Shown here: in pieces, positions 24,615 to 34,605 of the stretch
Position numbering within the stretch: position 1 is the first letter of the stretch
How the letters are laid out: every line of letters starts with the position of its first letter
NCBI GenBank assembly: GCA_028564705.1
Contig: JAPXFQ010000178.1
Location: forward strand, 1-64,000
Length of the DNA: 64,000 nucleotides
From: Apricaphanius iberus
Taxonomy: Eukaryota; Chordata; Actinopteri; Cyprinodontiformes; Aphaniidae
Reading direction: 5' to 3'
Position numbers and translations under genes: made by a program
Notes under the pieces: generated by a model
What the model was told of the DNA's origin: nothing
Seen by the model: the letters and a program-made list of their open reading frames with translations, nothing else
The model's database searches: none

Positions 24615-25511
24615 TCACGGCTTTGGGGAACTAGAGATAACCCTATCAATGTTCCTGGAAAGAAGCGAAGCTCCGTCCTCGGTGGGATGGATGCCGTCTC
24701 TACGTAACAGTCCAGGTTTTCCCCAGAAGGCCCCCCAGTTATCAATGTAGCCCACATCGTTTTCTGGACACCACCTTGACAACCAAAGGTGGAACGAAAG
24801 CATACGGCTGTACATGTCATCGCTAGTACGATCAGGCAGGGGACCAGAAAAAATTACAGAGTCAGACATCTTTTTGGCAGCCCTACACACCGAAGCTACG
24901 CTAATTTTAGTGACCTCCGACTGCCGTCGCCGGGTGTCGTTGCCACCAGCATGGATAACGATCCTGCTATACCGCCGTTTGTCCTTGGCCAAAAGCTTCA
25001 GATGGGACCTAATGTCCGCAGCCCTGGCCCCTGGAAGGCATTTGACGGTGGTCTTTCGTGTCTCTGGAGCCACATTCCTAACTATGGAGCTGCCAATTAC
25101 AAGAATCGGCCTCTCCTGCTCGGCGGGTGCGTCGCTGAGCGGGGCGAACCTATTGTTCAGAGAAAGGGGCTGGAGGTTGGCCGCGGACTGGGGTCTGGCG
25201 CTAATCTTCCTACGAACCGTCACCCAGCTCGCCTGAGGTCCCGGCTGCACGGGAGCTGTTGAAGGACGGCTAGGTCCTGTCCTAGTTGACTCCGCGCTAG
25301 CTACTGCTGGGCCTGGCTGTGCTACAGCGCGGAGCCGGGCCTCTAGCTCAGAAACCCTCGCCTCCAAAGCTACAAAAATGCTGCACTTATTACACCTACC
25401 AACTTCACTAAATGAGGCGGAGGAGTAACTAAACATCTGACAGAGAGAGCAGGAAAGAGGAGGAGGTGTAGAGAGAGATGGAGGGACAAGAGAGAAAGCT
25501 GCCGAAGCCAT
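24615..25511 (-). CDS. L2 LINE ORF1 protein with SGNH-esterase-like domain
   Basis: Intact ORF of 298 residues. The N-terminus has two Cys pairs (SCSLC near residue 21 and CNKC near residue 41), a zinc-knuckle-like arrangement, then a short Leu/Glu coiled-coil (VALEARVSELEARLRAV). A Pro/Ser-rich linker follows. From about residue 130 an SGNH/GDSL hydrolase-like fold shows its expected motifs: VIGSSIVRN (nucleophile Ser), HAGGNDTR (GxND block) and DGIHPT near the C-terminus (Asp-x-x-His). Esterase-like ORF1 proteins are known from CR1 and some fish L2 elements, where ORF1 is thought to bind the element RNA. All catalytic blocks are kept here. The ATG at 25511 is chosen because the related copy 3 begins its ORF1 at the same place. 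Confidence 0.82.
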   Translation of the reverse strand: MASAAFSLVPPSLSTPPPLSCSLCQMFSYSSASFSEVGRCNKCSIFVALEARVSELEARLRAVAQPGPAVASAESTRTGPSRPSTAPVQPGPQASWVTVRRKISARPQSAANLQPLSLNNRFAPLSDAPAEQERPILVIGSSIVRNVAPETRKTTVKCLPGARAADIRSHLKLLAKDKRRYSRIVIHAGGNDTRRRQSEVTKISVASVCRAAKKMSDSVIFSGPLPDRTSDDMYSRMLSFHLWLSRWCPENDVGYIDNWGAFWGKPGLLRRDGIHPTEDGASLLSRNIDRVISSSPKP

Positions 25512-25766
25512 GCTAGCCGTAAAGCTAAGCTAACCAAGCGGTACCTTACCTTACCTAAAAACAAAGTAATTAACCCAGTAAAATGCTTAAAGAGTCCTAA
25601 ACCGTGAAGAAAATTAACGTTTTAATGTGTTTGTGTGTTAAGCAACTCAGAAAAAACTTATTGACAGAGAAAGTTAGATCAGTTCAAGAGAGAGAGAAAC
25701 ACCGACTTGCTACAAACGAGTTAGTCACAAAACAGGAAATGACGCGATACGTCTTACCAACGCGAT

Positions 25767-25805
25767 ACGTCTCCACCAAGAAGCAGCGCTTCTTGGTGGA
25801 GACGT
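25767..25805. other. 39-bp perfect palindrome at the 5' edge of the L2
   Basis: Two 18-base arms (ACGTCTCCACCAAGAAGC and its exact reverse complement) surround a 3-base AGC spacer. Just upstream a CGCGATACGTCT-type unit occurs twice (25743 and 25761). Transcribed in either direction it would make a near-uninterrupted hairpin. Confidence 0.9.
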
Positions 25806-26090
25806 AATGATCTCCAGCCTTGTCAAAATAATGATAATGATAATGAAGGAGGAATAATGATCTCCAGCCTTGTGCTCGTCAACATTCTCACCTGAGTTAA
25901 CAAGACGATTACTAAAAACATCTCAGCAGGTCCTTTAATGACAGCAATGAAATGCAGTGGAATTTTCATGGCAAAGAAGGACTATGCAATTCATCTGATC
26001 ACTGTTCATAACATTCTGGAGTATATGCAAATTGCTATTATAAAAACTTTTCCAATTTCTAGTATCTCAAAACCTTTTGGCCAAGACTGT
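25806..26090. mobile_element. Tc1-like fragment and local tandem duplication
   Basis: AGCCTTGTGCTCGTCAACAT (about 25867), AATTCATCTGATCACTGTTC (about 25987), TCTGGAGTATATGCAAATTG (about 26015) and CAAAACCTTTTGGCCAAGAC (about 26067) match the end region of a common teleost Tc1 element. The bases TAATGATCTCCAGCCTTGT occur twice, at 25806 and 25855, separated by an AATGAT-rich spacer. The LINE copy 1 apparently inserted into this relic. Confidence 0.55.
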
Positions 26091-26279
26091 GTATGGAGAG
26101 TAGAGGAACACAGTTATTCTCTATTTAAATAACCTAGATGCAAAAAAAGCAGGCCCACTTAAGGTATACAATTTCAGGATGTTTGAGACATAGTTATTCT
26201 CAAATTCAAAAACTCAGTGCCAAAGTTAAGTCATCTTGATTAAAAGCAAAAAATTAGTTTAGGCAGGCTTGCATGATTA

Positions 26280-27480
26280 AGTAGTAGTTCCAGTAGAGGC
26301 TTGTGGACGTTCGTTGTCCCATAGATATGCTTGTTTTCTGGCAGTTCACTCACAAGCACTGGATTAACCCGGTGGGGCACGGTGAAAGCTCCGTAACTTC
26401 TCTCTTATTCGCCCCTGGTCCACTGCCTGTTTGCGGCGATCTGTACCTGTCCTCTCCCACGTTTCTGGTCTTCACTGTTTCGGCGCTGTGGGGTCTGGTT
26501 CCTTGATGTCTTCCAGGCCAAATCCTCTCTTTTTCAGATCTTTGGCTGCCTCCACCGCATTCTCATAGACTTTGGTGCCACTGTCGAAAAACACCTTCAA
26601 TTTAGCTGGATGTGGCGTTCTGAAGCGGATTCCTTTGGCTTTCAGTATCTCCACATATGCCTTTCTTTTGTAAAAAATCTCTGGGGGATAATCTTGGTCA
26701 AAGTAAATCCTTTTCCCTTCAAAGCGGACATCCTTCTTTCTCCAGGCAGAAAGCAAAACCAGTTCTTTAACTCTCTTTTTGAGGAAGCAAAGAACCAGAG
26801 ATCTGGGCAGTGCACCTTCTCTAGACTTAGGAGCTAGAGCCCGGTGGCAACGCTGGATACTGAGGTCAACTTCTGCCACTGGCGGGCCAATCTCTGATTT
26901 TATCAGCTTTGTCACAAGCTCTGTCAGATTTGTCCCTTCTGATCCCTCCGGTACTTTGTGTAAACGGAGATTATTCAGGCGTGAGCGTGCTTCAAGCTCG
27001 GTTAATTTAGCTAGCAGGGTCTCCTGGCTCTGTAATAAATGGGAGAGGGTATCCTTGGCCTCTGTGTCCCTTGTCGTTTCTTGAAGGTTCCCACTGATTT
27101 ATCCTCTTAACTCATTCAGTTCCTTTTAAAGATCATTGCGAAAAGAAAGTCGGAATTCACTCATTTCACTCTAAGGTCCGACCTCAATGCCCGAATCTCG
27201 TCGTAGTTAGCCTGCATGAATGGGGTAGCTGCCTCCACTTTAGCTTTGCCATTATAGCATTCATCGCCACTGTTTGTTTCCTCGGCTAACTCTCCCCTTT
27301 CGCGTGCTGGGTTTTGTTTACCCTTGGTCCTTATTTGTTTTTCCCCGTCCATGTCAAGTTGAGATGTCGTTCTTTAGATTCGAGTATTCTTCCATGGGGA
27401 ATATTTCCAACTGGTTGGGAGCCAGAAGTTTTAAGCGGCCATCCGCGTCAATGCCATACTGGAAGTCCCCGATGCGGACA
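26280..27480 (-). mobile_element. L1-like LINE 5' part with ORF1 relic
   Basis: The minus-strand ORF 26915-26472 reads as the RNA-binding core of an L1-type ORF1 protein (Transposase_22-like): VDLSIQRCHRALAPKSREG, LPRSLVLCFLKKRVKELVL, RIYFDQDYPPEIFYKRKAYV. Upstream in another frame are ELEARSRLNNLRLHKVPEGS and a Lys/Glu-rich start (27352-27161). A stop and frameshifts separate them. No ORF2 follows downstream, so this is a 3'-deleted or rearranged copy. Family assignment rests on these motifs and is fairly secure. Confidence 0.75.
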
Positions 27481-27540
27481 TTTCTTATTAATTATTTATA
27501 TAGCCTATAATTATTTATCCATTTCACGTTTCATTACAAT

Positions 27541-30500
27541 ATACTGTACACTGCAGTGTATAAACAGGCGTTGGAAATTGCATTCAATAAGTAAAAGTTG
27601 AAAGCTTACATGTTTTGGTTTTCAAGCGGCCCTGAAAACCATCATCAGGCTGTTGGCTTGCAAGAATGATAAAAATCCACATCGTAGCACAAACAACAAT
27701 GTTGGCTATATCTATACTCGTCCCAGCAGAATATGCACAACAATAAAACTCGTCCCCTTTGCAACCCTCGCCGTTCTGAACAGAGAAACTTCAACTTTAA
27801 CTTACAGTTCAGAGTCCTGCAACAGGGCAGGTACCCACGGCTGACCTTCTTAAGGCTTATTCTCTGGTAGAAAAAATATAAATCAAATTTTACGAGTCCA
27901 GGAGGCAGTTTCTGTAATGTTGGTGTTGGGTCACACACAGCCATCAGGTGGCGCTAATCTGCTCTCTTCCACTGGAAGAAGAGTCGAGCAGACTCTATAA
28001 ATAAGCCTGCTCCAGCAGCCGCTCTCCCTTCGTCAAAGGAGCCGTGCCGGGCTCGCTATGGGGAGATGCTCATCATTTAGCTACCTTCGCAGGCGGGGGA
28101 AGGCATGAAGTTCTGGAAGAACGTTTCTGGAAGAAGTCGCTCCAGGGAGATCAAAGACTGCAGACTTTTATCCCCAAAGCCTGACCAAACGTTCCCTAAG
28201 TTTCAGGGTGCTGACCGGTGAGATCCGGGAGCTGAAAGCCGCATGCAGGCGGGCCTGAACAAGCAAAAGCCGCATTCATTCGCCACAAAAGAGCCGACAA
28301 GAATTGCCATGCTGGCCAAAAGTTACTGTTTAGCGAAAGACAGTTGGTGCTGATCGCTGCTTAGCAAATCGGAGGATGAGCCAACTTCATCCCCACTATG
28401 CTACGTAGCTGAGCCACAGAGGGATCTGAAGCCTCTGCCGCTAGTGGCCTGCTAACTAGCTTAGCAACCCTTGAATAGGCTTCTGGCTAACATCGCTTGA
28501 TTCCCCTCTGCTGATCGACCACGGAGCAACTCGGAGCTTAATCGTTCATAAGGTCTGTTTAGGCAGAGGCAAATTAGTTAGGATAACTTATTTTAAAGGT
28601 GTTTCCCATTTTTATTGTTGTTCACTTTTTAAGTTTTATCTGCTATCTTTGGGTAAACCAGGCCTTGGCCTGAAGTTTTAATCAGTGTTTTCAAAAGACT
28701 TTTCCTGACAAAGAGTCGTTTAAATCCTGCAATTTGAGCTACTCAGTCAAACAGGAGTTTTTCCTTTCTTTGTTTAATGTTTAATAAATGTATTTGATCC
28801 ACCTCAAACGTCCCAGTGCAATCGCAGGGAGCTAAGCTAAACAAGCGCACATGTTGGTTTAGGCCTGCATTTCAAAAACAAAGATCACTACTAAACGGTT
28901 CGAACAGAACCTGGTTTAAAATAGATTGTTTAAGAACAGAATATAATCTTCTTAGCCGTGTTTGGACTCGCTTTATTTGATCAAAATACTGGAATTAAAT
29001 TGATTACTGCGGTGATCAATCCATAACTAAAGTAATCATCCAAAGGTTAATTACTTCCATCCAGCTATTTCTAAACATAACATTTCTTAATCTAAAGAAT
29101 GTGGTAATTTTCATATATAATATTTCATATATGTGTTACTGGAGAAACTCTTAAATAAAATGATTAGAGAAGATTCTTTCAAAATTTTGGAGGTGTAATG
29201 GCATTTAAGACTCGTAATAAAGATGAGAGAGATTCCTTTAAGCGTTTGGACGTTTTAATAAAAGTTGAATTGATCATACAGGAGAACAGTACAGATCACA
29301 GTGAATGCTGAATGCTGCCCCCCTACCTACTCCTACCTACTCCCTCCCAACTACCCCCCTACTACAGAACTACCTAACAAGCTCATATGAAAATACGTAT
29401 TTATAAAGTTCAGCAACCTTGCCTCTATAACTTTGAAGACAAAACTATTAATCTCAGGGTGGGGATATATGTATAGGGTGGGTTATATGAAACACAATAA
29501 GAGAAACTCTCAAAACTAAGTATATAAGAAGAATCAATATTTTCTCAGGCAGTGATGTCTTCTCTAACCTCGAACTCAACACCTGTTGTCTGGCCTCTCT
29601 GCTCACAGTGTTAATAATACTAAAAGATTAATCATAATAATAAATTTTTCGATCACAGAGGTTTAAATGGACTGAACTTAGGTTTAATGAATCTTGGGTT
29701 GATCAAGCCAAGGAGGAACAGACATTTACATAGAAGAATGTAAAATACTGACCTGTCTCAATCTAACTAACACACAATCTCGTAGGATGGCAGGTAGTTC
29801 AGTTGAAGAGGGTTGTCTCCACAACAACGCACGATGTAGGGATTTTACTATCACACCATTTGATCATGACTTAGGTCTACAGCATCATTCAGTAAGACTA
29901 ATCACAATAATAAAGAATTCAGCACACAGTAACTACGAGTTACAGTTGAATACACAGAACAGATTATTCTTAACATACATTTTTCCACAATTGGTTTACA
30001 TATAAATCAATGGTGCTAATTAGTGAAAACTAATCACAATTGGTAAACTAATTTAGCTTTCATTTCAGCATCTGCAAATCAAGCCCTAGGTTTGATTTTG
30101 AATCCAGATTCTTCAAAAGCATAAATTGGAATTCATTATTTCTATTATTATTGCATTTTTTATCCATTTGTTTCTTTTATTTCTAGTTATTCATTTAGTT
30201 TGATCAGTAGTGTGTTGGTTATTTAGTTTGAGTGATTAAATGTTTCTTTTCCTTGTTTTTTAAATAAACTCTTGTATTTTGGAAAGTCACTGTTGTCATT
30301 CTTGTTCCACACACATATAGCAAGGTTTCGTGGTCAATATGCGGTGAAGACCTCACTCCTTCAGATTATAGAGATTTGGCTATTAAAATAGTTCCTGGTG
30401 TTCCAGGTGGTGCCCCAAAATATTAATAATTTTTCATATTTTATTTATTTTATTTATTTCATTGTTTGCCATAAGCACTCCCTTAACTATTAATAGCCTA

Positions 30501-31019
30501 ATAGCTGCATTTTACCCTAAATCAACAACACTGGCAGGTTGGGAGGGACAAAAAATAGTTTTAATGTTTAGTTTAAGACTGCCAAAGGGGATCATTTTGA
30601 GATATTGTGTAGGAGGAATATTTCCCAACGTTGGATTGACGGAAAATTCTTGCTATCTAGACATACGGCACTGCCAGAAAGAGACTTTTCTGTGGTTGGA
30701 TTTGCCATTTAGGAACAGAGAGTTCAGCGTTAACGACAGGGACTGGACAATATTTGGTTTCTGCAAAGCAATCTCTGAATCAAAAAAATGTCAGCTGTGC
30801 AATGTTCCGGAGAAATAAAAGACAAATAATTAATTCTAACCATTGTAACATTCATTTACGTAATCAGGGATTTTGTTATTTGCAGTCCTTGACTGTTCTT
30901 AAACAAACCCGTTTCTCCACTTTCTCCTGTTTCCTTGTGGAGCTGTCTGAACAGCCAATGGGAAAAGCTTCTTTTTAGTGCAGCCACATCCTTTAATCTG
31001 CATTGAATATGCAGTCGTT
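27541..31019. other. intergenic stretch with LTR-like marks, no gene seen
   Basis: A TACACTGCAGTGTA palindrome sits near 27546. At 27996 CTCTATAAATAAGCC is a good TATA box followed by GC-rich sequence, and AATAAA occurs at about 28787. A second block near 30260-30410 has AAATAAACTCTTG and ends GTTCCAGGTGGTGCCCC, which resembles the R-U5 part of an LTR. I could not match a left and right LTR, and I see no gag or pol ORF. Read as possible decayed LTR elements, unproven. Confidence 0.3.
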
Positions 31020-31077
31020 TACTAGTGCGCAAACATTCGACTAGTGCGCCTTTTTGGCTCTACTAATTTACTCGTAA

Positions 31078-31530
31078 TGGTGCATTCAGACCGCAGGCTT
31101 TGTCAGCGTCAAACAATGCTTATAAAGCTACTATTTTAACCCATATACACAGAAGATAAATTTTTAAGCTGAAGCTTCAATTTCTTTCCAATGTCAGCCT
31201 TTCTCTGCTGGATGTTTTAAACACTAGTGGATTGTGGTTGGCTAGGCAGCGTCAATGTCAGGCAACGTCTGTCCAGTTAGACACTCTGATTGGTTGCTGT
31301 GCTGTGTCAACAGCGTTTAGACCGTCAAAAGTTCAACTACCTGAACTTCTGCAATGCTAGCGTTATGCGCTTTGAAGCTTGAAACGCAGGAAAAGCTTCA
31401 AAAGTTGACGTAGCCCAAAGCCCACAAAGCGCAGCAGAGAGTCCAATGCTCCTCCAACGGTCTCAACCGAAGACTTAACATGGCATCTTGACACTGCTGA
31501 CGATGACAAAGCCTGTGGTCTGAACCACCA
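31078..31530. mobile_element. PIF/Harbinger-like MITE
   Basis: A 453-bp non-coding element. Its ends TGGTGCATTCAGACCGCAGG and, inverted, TGGTGGTTCAGACCACAGG match for about 33 bases with few changes, continuing through CTTTGTCA. It is flanked on both sides by TAA (31075-31077 and 31531-31533), the target duplication expected of PIF/Harbinger elements. No transposase is present, so it would depend on a copy elsewhere. It sits inside the ACTAGT array. Confidence 0.8.
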
Positions 31531-31888
31531 TAAGATTAACAAAAGCCTTAGCTATCAACTAGTGAACATTTGTTGGTCTATTAGTCGGCTAGTGTGCATT
31601 TTGAACCTACTAGTTCACTAGTTGGCATTTTGTAAGTGCGCTAGTGAACTAGTAGGACGTACATGGCTTCAACCAGGGAACTAGTGTGTATTTTAGACTG
31701 CACCAGTCGACATATAGGCCGAAAAAAAGTGTTACTAGTCGACTAGTGGGCAATATTTGTGCTGTACTGGTTAACTAGTAGACGTTTTAGACACACTAGT
31801 TAACTAGTAGACATTTCAAAGGCTCACTAGTGAACTAGTAGGGCAATTAAAGCTTCAACTAGTGAACTAGTGTGCACAATTCAAATAA

Positions 31889-32030
31889 CTTAAATTCACT
31901 TTCATTTATATAGCGCCAAATAACAACAAATGTCATCTCAAGGCACTTTACAACCAAAGTCATTTCAATACATTTATAAAAAAGTTGTCTATGTCTATGT
32001 AAGGAATCCCAGCAGATTGCAATTGTTGCT
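31889..32030 (-). repeat. L2 LINE 3' tail fragment
   Basis: TTTATATAGCGCCAAATAAC then TGTCATCTCAAGGCACTTTA is the L2 3' UTR end in minus orientation, as in copy 1. It is severely 5'-truncated and lies inside the ACTAGT array. Confidence 0.7.
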
Positions 32031-32395
32031 ATATTCCACTACTGCGTACTAGTCGACTAGTTGACGGGTCACTAGTAAGCTGCTGTGCAGAAATGGCATC
32101 AACTAGGTAACATGTAAACATTTTTAATGGCAACTAGTGAACTGCTTAGATGTAGTCATCAACTAGTTTGGCCTGGTCATCAACTAGTGTGCCAAACAGC
32201 CAACTAGCAGGGTTTTTTGAGCTACTAGAGCAGCATTTGGGCGTACTAGTAGGAGTAAAAGTCTTAGTAGTGTGGCAAAAGTCAACCTAGAAGGCAAAAC
32301 TGGTAAGAGTATTTCTGAACTAGTTGGGGCAAATTTCAAACTAGTATGGGAAAATGTTTAACTAGTGCAGTGTAGTCATGTACTAGTTGGCATAA

Positions 32396-32958
32396 ACAAC
32401 AGGTGATATCAAGGATATTTAGTTTTTACACAAACAGCTTGCCAAATATTTTAAAAGAAGCGGAGACAAAACAGTCACTTATAAATTTTGCTGGGGATAT
32501 CACCATTTGTGTATCACTATTTTATGTTCAGTATGTGACTTCTTTGGTTTCTTTCAAAAATGCCTTTCATTTTTTGTGTATAATAGTATTTAATTTATTA
32601 ATCTCCCTGTAGTTTTCCTTTTTTTTATCACAATCGGGTTGTTATCAGTTCATATTTCGTATTAGACTCAAAAAGGTTGCAGCTGTTGCCTTATTCCAGT
32701 CTATTTTTCTGATAAGGCATTTGCAGTTTGGTTTGTTATCACTTTGTTTGACTGCGCCTGGGGTCAGGTCGGGTCAGAACCCCTCGTATACTCATGTCTT
32801 CACCCCATGTCACACTAACTTATTTTTGTGCCGAATCCTCTTGCTAACTGACCACATCTGTTACCGACTGACCCAGACTAATGTCGTGTTCCGCAAGCTT
32901 CAGACAGCTTCTAACAACTTTTAATGAATGCTTCTCCCTATTCCTCTTTTCTTAACAG
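32396..32958. other. region upstream of the first loxl2 coding exon
   Basis: No gene recognised. The last 20 bases are the pyrimidine-rich splice acceptor of the loxl2 exon, so at least one untranslated upstream exon is implied. I could not place it. Confidence 0.4.
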
Positions 32959-33315
32959 TGCCTATCAAAATGTTGGTCAACCAAAAACTATCATACTACG
33001 TTAGTATCTTTGTGGTGTTTGAACTGGCCCATGCCCAGTATGAGTACCTGGGATACCCGCCTGGCTACCCCGACCATGAACAGGAACAGTACACCCCCCC
33101 AGTCCTGGCTCCAGATACCCCCAGGATTCAGCTTCGACTAGCGGGACTTAAGAGGAAGCACAACGAGGGTCGAGTGGAGGTTTACTACAACGGTACGTGG
33201 GGTACTGTCTGCGACGATGACTTCAGCATCCATGCGGCCCAGGTGGTGTGCAAGGAACTGGGCTACCAGGAAGCAGTTTCATGGGTCCCATCTTCAAAAT
33301 ATGGGAAAGGAGAAG
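32959..33315 (+). CDS. loxl2: loxl2, first coding exon (signal peptide and start of SRCR 1)
   Basis: Lysyl oxidase-like 2 is a secreted copper amine oxidase that oxidises lysines in collagen and elastin. This exon follows a strong acceptor (CTATTCCTCTTTTCTTAACAG). The start is the ATG at 32970 (A at -3), since the upstream ATG at 32928 lies before the acceptor. Residues 1-23 form a signal peptide (hydrophobic YYVSIFVVF, likely cleavage after AHA). A Pro/Tyr-rich linker follows. The scavenger-receptor Cys-rich domain then begins with IQLRLAGLKRKHNEGRVEVY, including an NGT glycosylation sequon, GTVCDDDFSIHAA and VVCKELGY, and ends YGKGEG with one base of the next codon. The match to the first SRCR of LOXL2 is closer than to LOXL3 or LOXL4. 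Paralogue a or b not resolved. Confidence 0.9.
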
Positions 33316-33441
33316 GTAATACATTACATCTAACGTTTGTGTACAAGGTATGAATTGGAATACACTCTACTGATGTCTGTAAACTTTATAGATGTTAGAA
33401 ACCACTAACCATGAACCTTTATTTCTGTTTTATCCCATAAG

Positions 33442-33617
33442 GACCCATCTGGTTTGACAATCTTCAGTGCACTGGTAAAGAGAGGACCTTGGCTCTGTGT
33501 CCATCCAACGGGATTGGTGTTTCAGACTGTAAACACACTGAAGATGTAGGAGTGGTTTGCAGCGACCGGAGGATCCCTGGGTTTAAATTTGTCAACACCC
33601 TGGCCAATCACGTGGAG
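33442..33617 (+). CDS. loxl2: loxl2, second coding exon (end of SRCR 1)
   Basis: It completes the first SRCR domain after a 126-nt intron. The split Gly codon joins into [19 protein letters not shown], then [20 protein letters not shown] and [12 protein letters not shown], leaving phase 0 at a GTAAAC donor. The two exons together give the six cysteines of a group A SRCR domain. The domain ends where human LOXL2 has its next exon boundary region. The remaining SRCR domains 2-4 and the catalytic lysyl oxidase domain are not in the window. I saw no later exon up to 64000, so the following intron is at least 30 kb or the gene continues elsewhere. Confidence 0.9.
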
Positions 33618-34430
33618 GTAAACTTATCTAAAAGTGGCAGATCACTTTTCTCTTCCCTTCTTATCATTGCCTTTGCAGCTCATGTCTGTGGGCCAAGAGG
33701 GGTACCAGCTGGTGCCTTTGGCCTATTGATGTAACTTTGTAACAGGAATATTTAAGGTTATGTGATTGAATTTATAAATGCATGTTATTAAATGCATCTA
33801 AATGCATCTAAGGAATATGGCATAATAATAATTAGATGTCAGTGAGGATGCCTTCAGCTTGTTTCCTTTCTGCAGTGAGAAATAATTTGATAACCTGGTG
33901 AGGAAGAACTATAGGCAGATGCTGTTTACATGCAGTCAGACATGATGAGCAAAAGGAGACAGGTGGAAGGGAGCCCAGCATGACCCAGTGGACTCCTGGG
34001 AAACACTGGCCGTAATAAAATATATGGAAATAACCATCCAGAAGGCAGAAGTTTTTTTCATTCCATAACAATTTCTTTCCAATGTCAGCTTAAACTTTAA
34101 TGTTTTATGTCTTATTTTAGCTGGTCATGAGACGCATTTATAGGGTATGTGGCCCCGCTGTGATTATCATTATAAAGCTTTTATTTCATTCACAGGGACA
34201 GTGGATACGAATGAACATTTTAAAGTGAAAATGTCTTGGCTCATTTCCATTAGCTGTTCCGCTGTCAAAAGGCGCATGGTAATGTTACCTAGTATTAAAA
34301 GCAGCATAGAAAACAAATAAAATATGACATGTTAAACAACATTACTATGACATTTGTGACTGTACAGCTTTCTCAGTGATTATTATCTTTAAAAAAATCA
34401 ATTTGATTTTTAATAGATTTTATTTTACTT
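33618..34430. other. start of a long loxl2 intron, no gene seen
   Basis: No coding or named repeat sequence recognised. A readthrough ORF past the donor (to 33734) is intronic. Confidence 0.5.
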
Positions 34431-34432
34431 AT

Positions 34433-34605
34433 GAAGAATCCCATGAAGCCATCACTACTGAGAGAAGGGGGAATAGTTGGCTCAACAGAGCTATGACTCT
34501 ATGTAAGTTTGGCAACTGTACTAAAAAGAAACTTAGGATTGTTTTTATTTACCTCTATTAATGACGAGAAATATGCTGTTCTAGCTTGTTGAAGGTCATT
34601 GTGTG
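34433..34605 (-). repeat. L2 LINE ORF2 internal fragment
   Basis: Matches copy 1 at about 23228-23390: the run GGCTCAACAGAGCTATGACT, GTTTGGCAACTGTACTAAAA and GAAATATGCTGTTCTAGCTT corresponds base for base with scattered changes. It lies between the endonuclease and reverse transcriptase regions of ORF2. Isolated and inactive. Confidence 0.7.

Larger units (their letters stand above)
20423..25805 (-). mobile_element. near full-length L2-clade LINE (copy 1)
   Basis: The element reads right to left: 5' leader, ORF1 (25511-24615), ORF2 (24374-21539), 3' UTR, then a tail of ATTCA-type tandem repeats at 20423-20440 next to the TTTATATAGCGCCA motif seen in many teleost L2 tails. It is about 5.4 kb long. 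The only obvious lesion is one frameshift in ORF2, so this is the youngest-looking element in the window. A possible 7-bp duplication GAATAAT (20416-20422 and 25852-25858) may mark its target site, but a local tandem duplication at the right edge confuses this. The 3' UTR holds a 389-bp GC-rich segment absent from copy 2. Confidence 0.85.
31021..32395. repeat. degenerate ACTAGT satellite, about 21-bp spacing
   Basis: By hand count ACTAGT occurs about 28 times in under 1.4 kb, often in pairs of the form ACTAGTnnACTAGT or ACTAGTnnnACTAGT. Between about 32170 and 32395 successive copies lie 19-21 bases apart with unrelated filler, for example ACTAGTTTGGCCTGGTCATC then ACTAGTGTGCCAAACAGCC. Between 31600 and 31880 the spacing is nearer 30 with doubled motifs. 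A MITE (31078-31530) and an L2 tail (31889-32030) interrupt it. The family is not one I recognise. Confidence 0.75.

Noticed and set aside
32928..32969. Upstream ATG that would add 14 residues to the loxl2 N-terminus
   Set aside because: It lies within or before the pyrimidine tract and AG acceptor at 32957-32958, so it is intronic. The ATG at 32970 gives a proper signal peptide.
33618..33734. Readthrough of loxl2 exon 2 beyond 33617
   Set aside because: It passes a GTAAAC donor at the conserved end of SRCR 1; the extra residues have no LOXL2 character.
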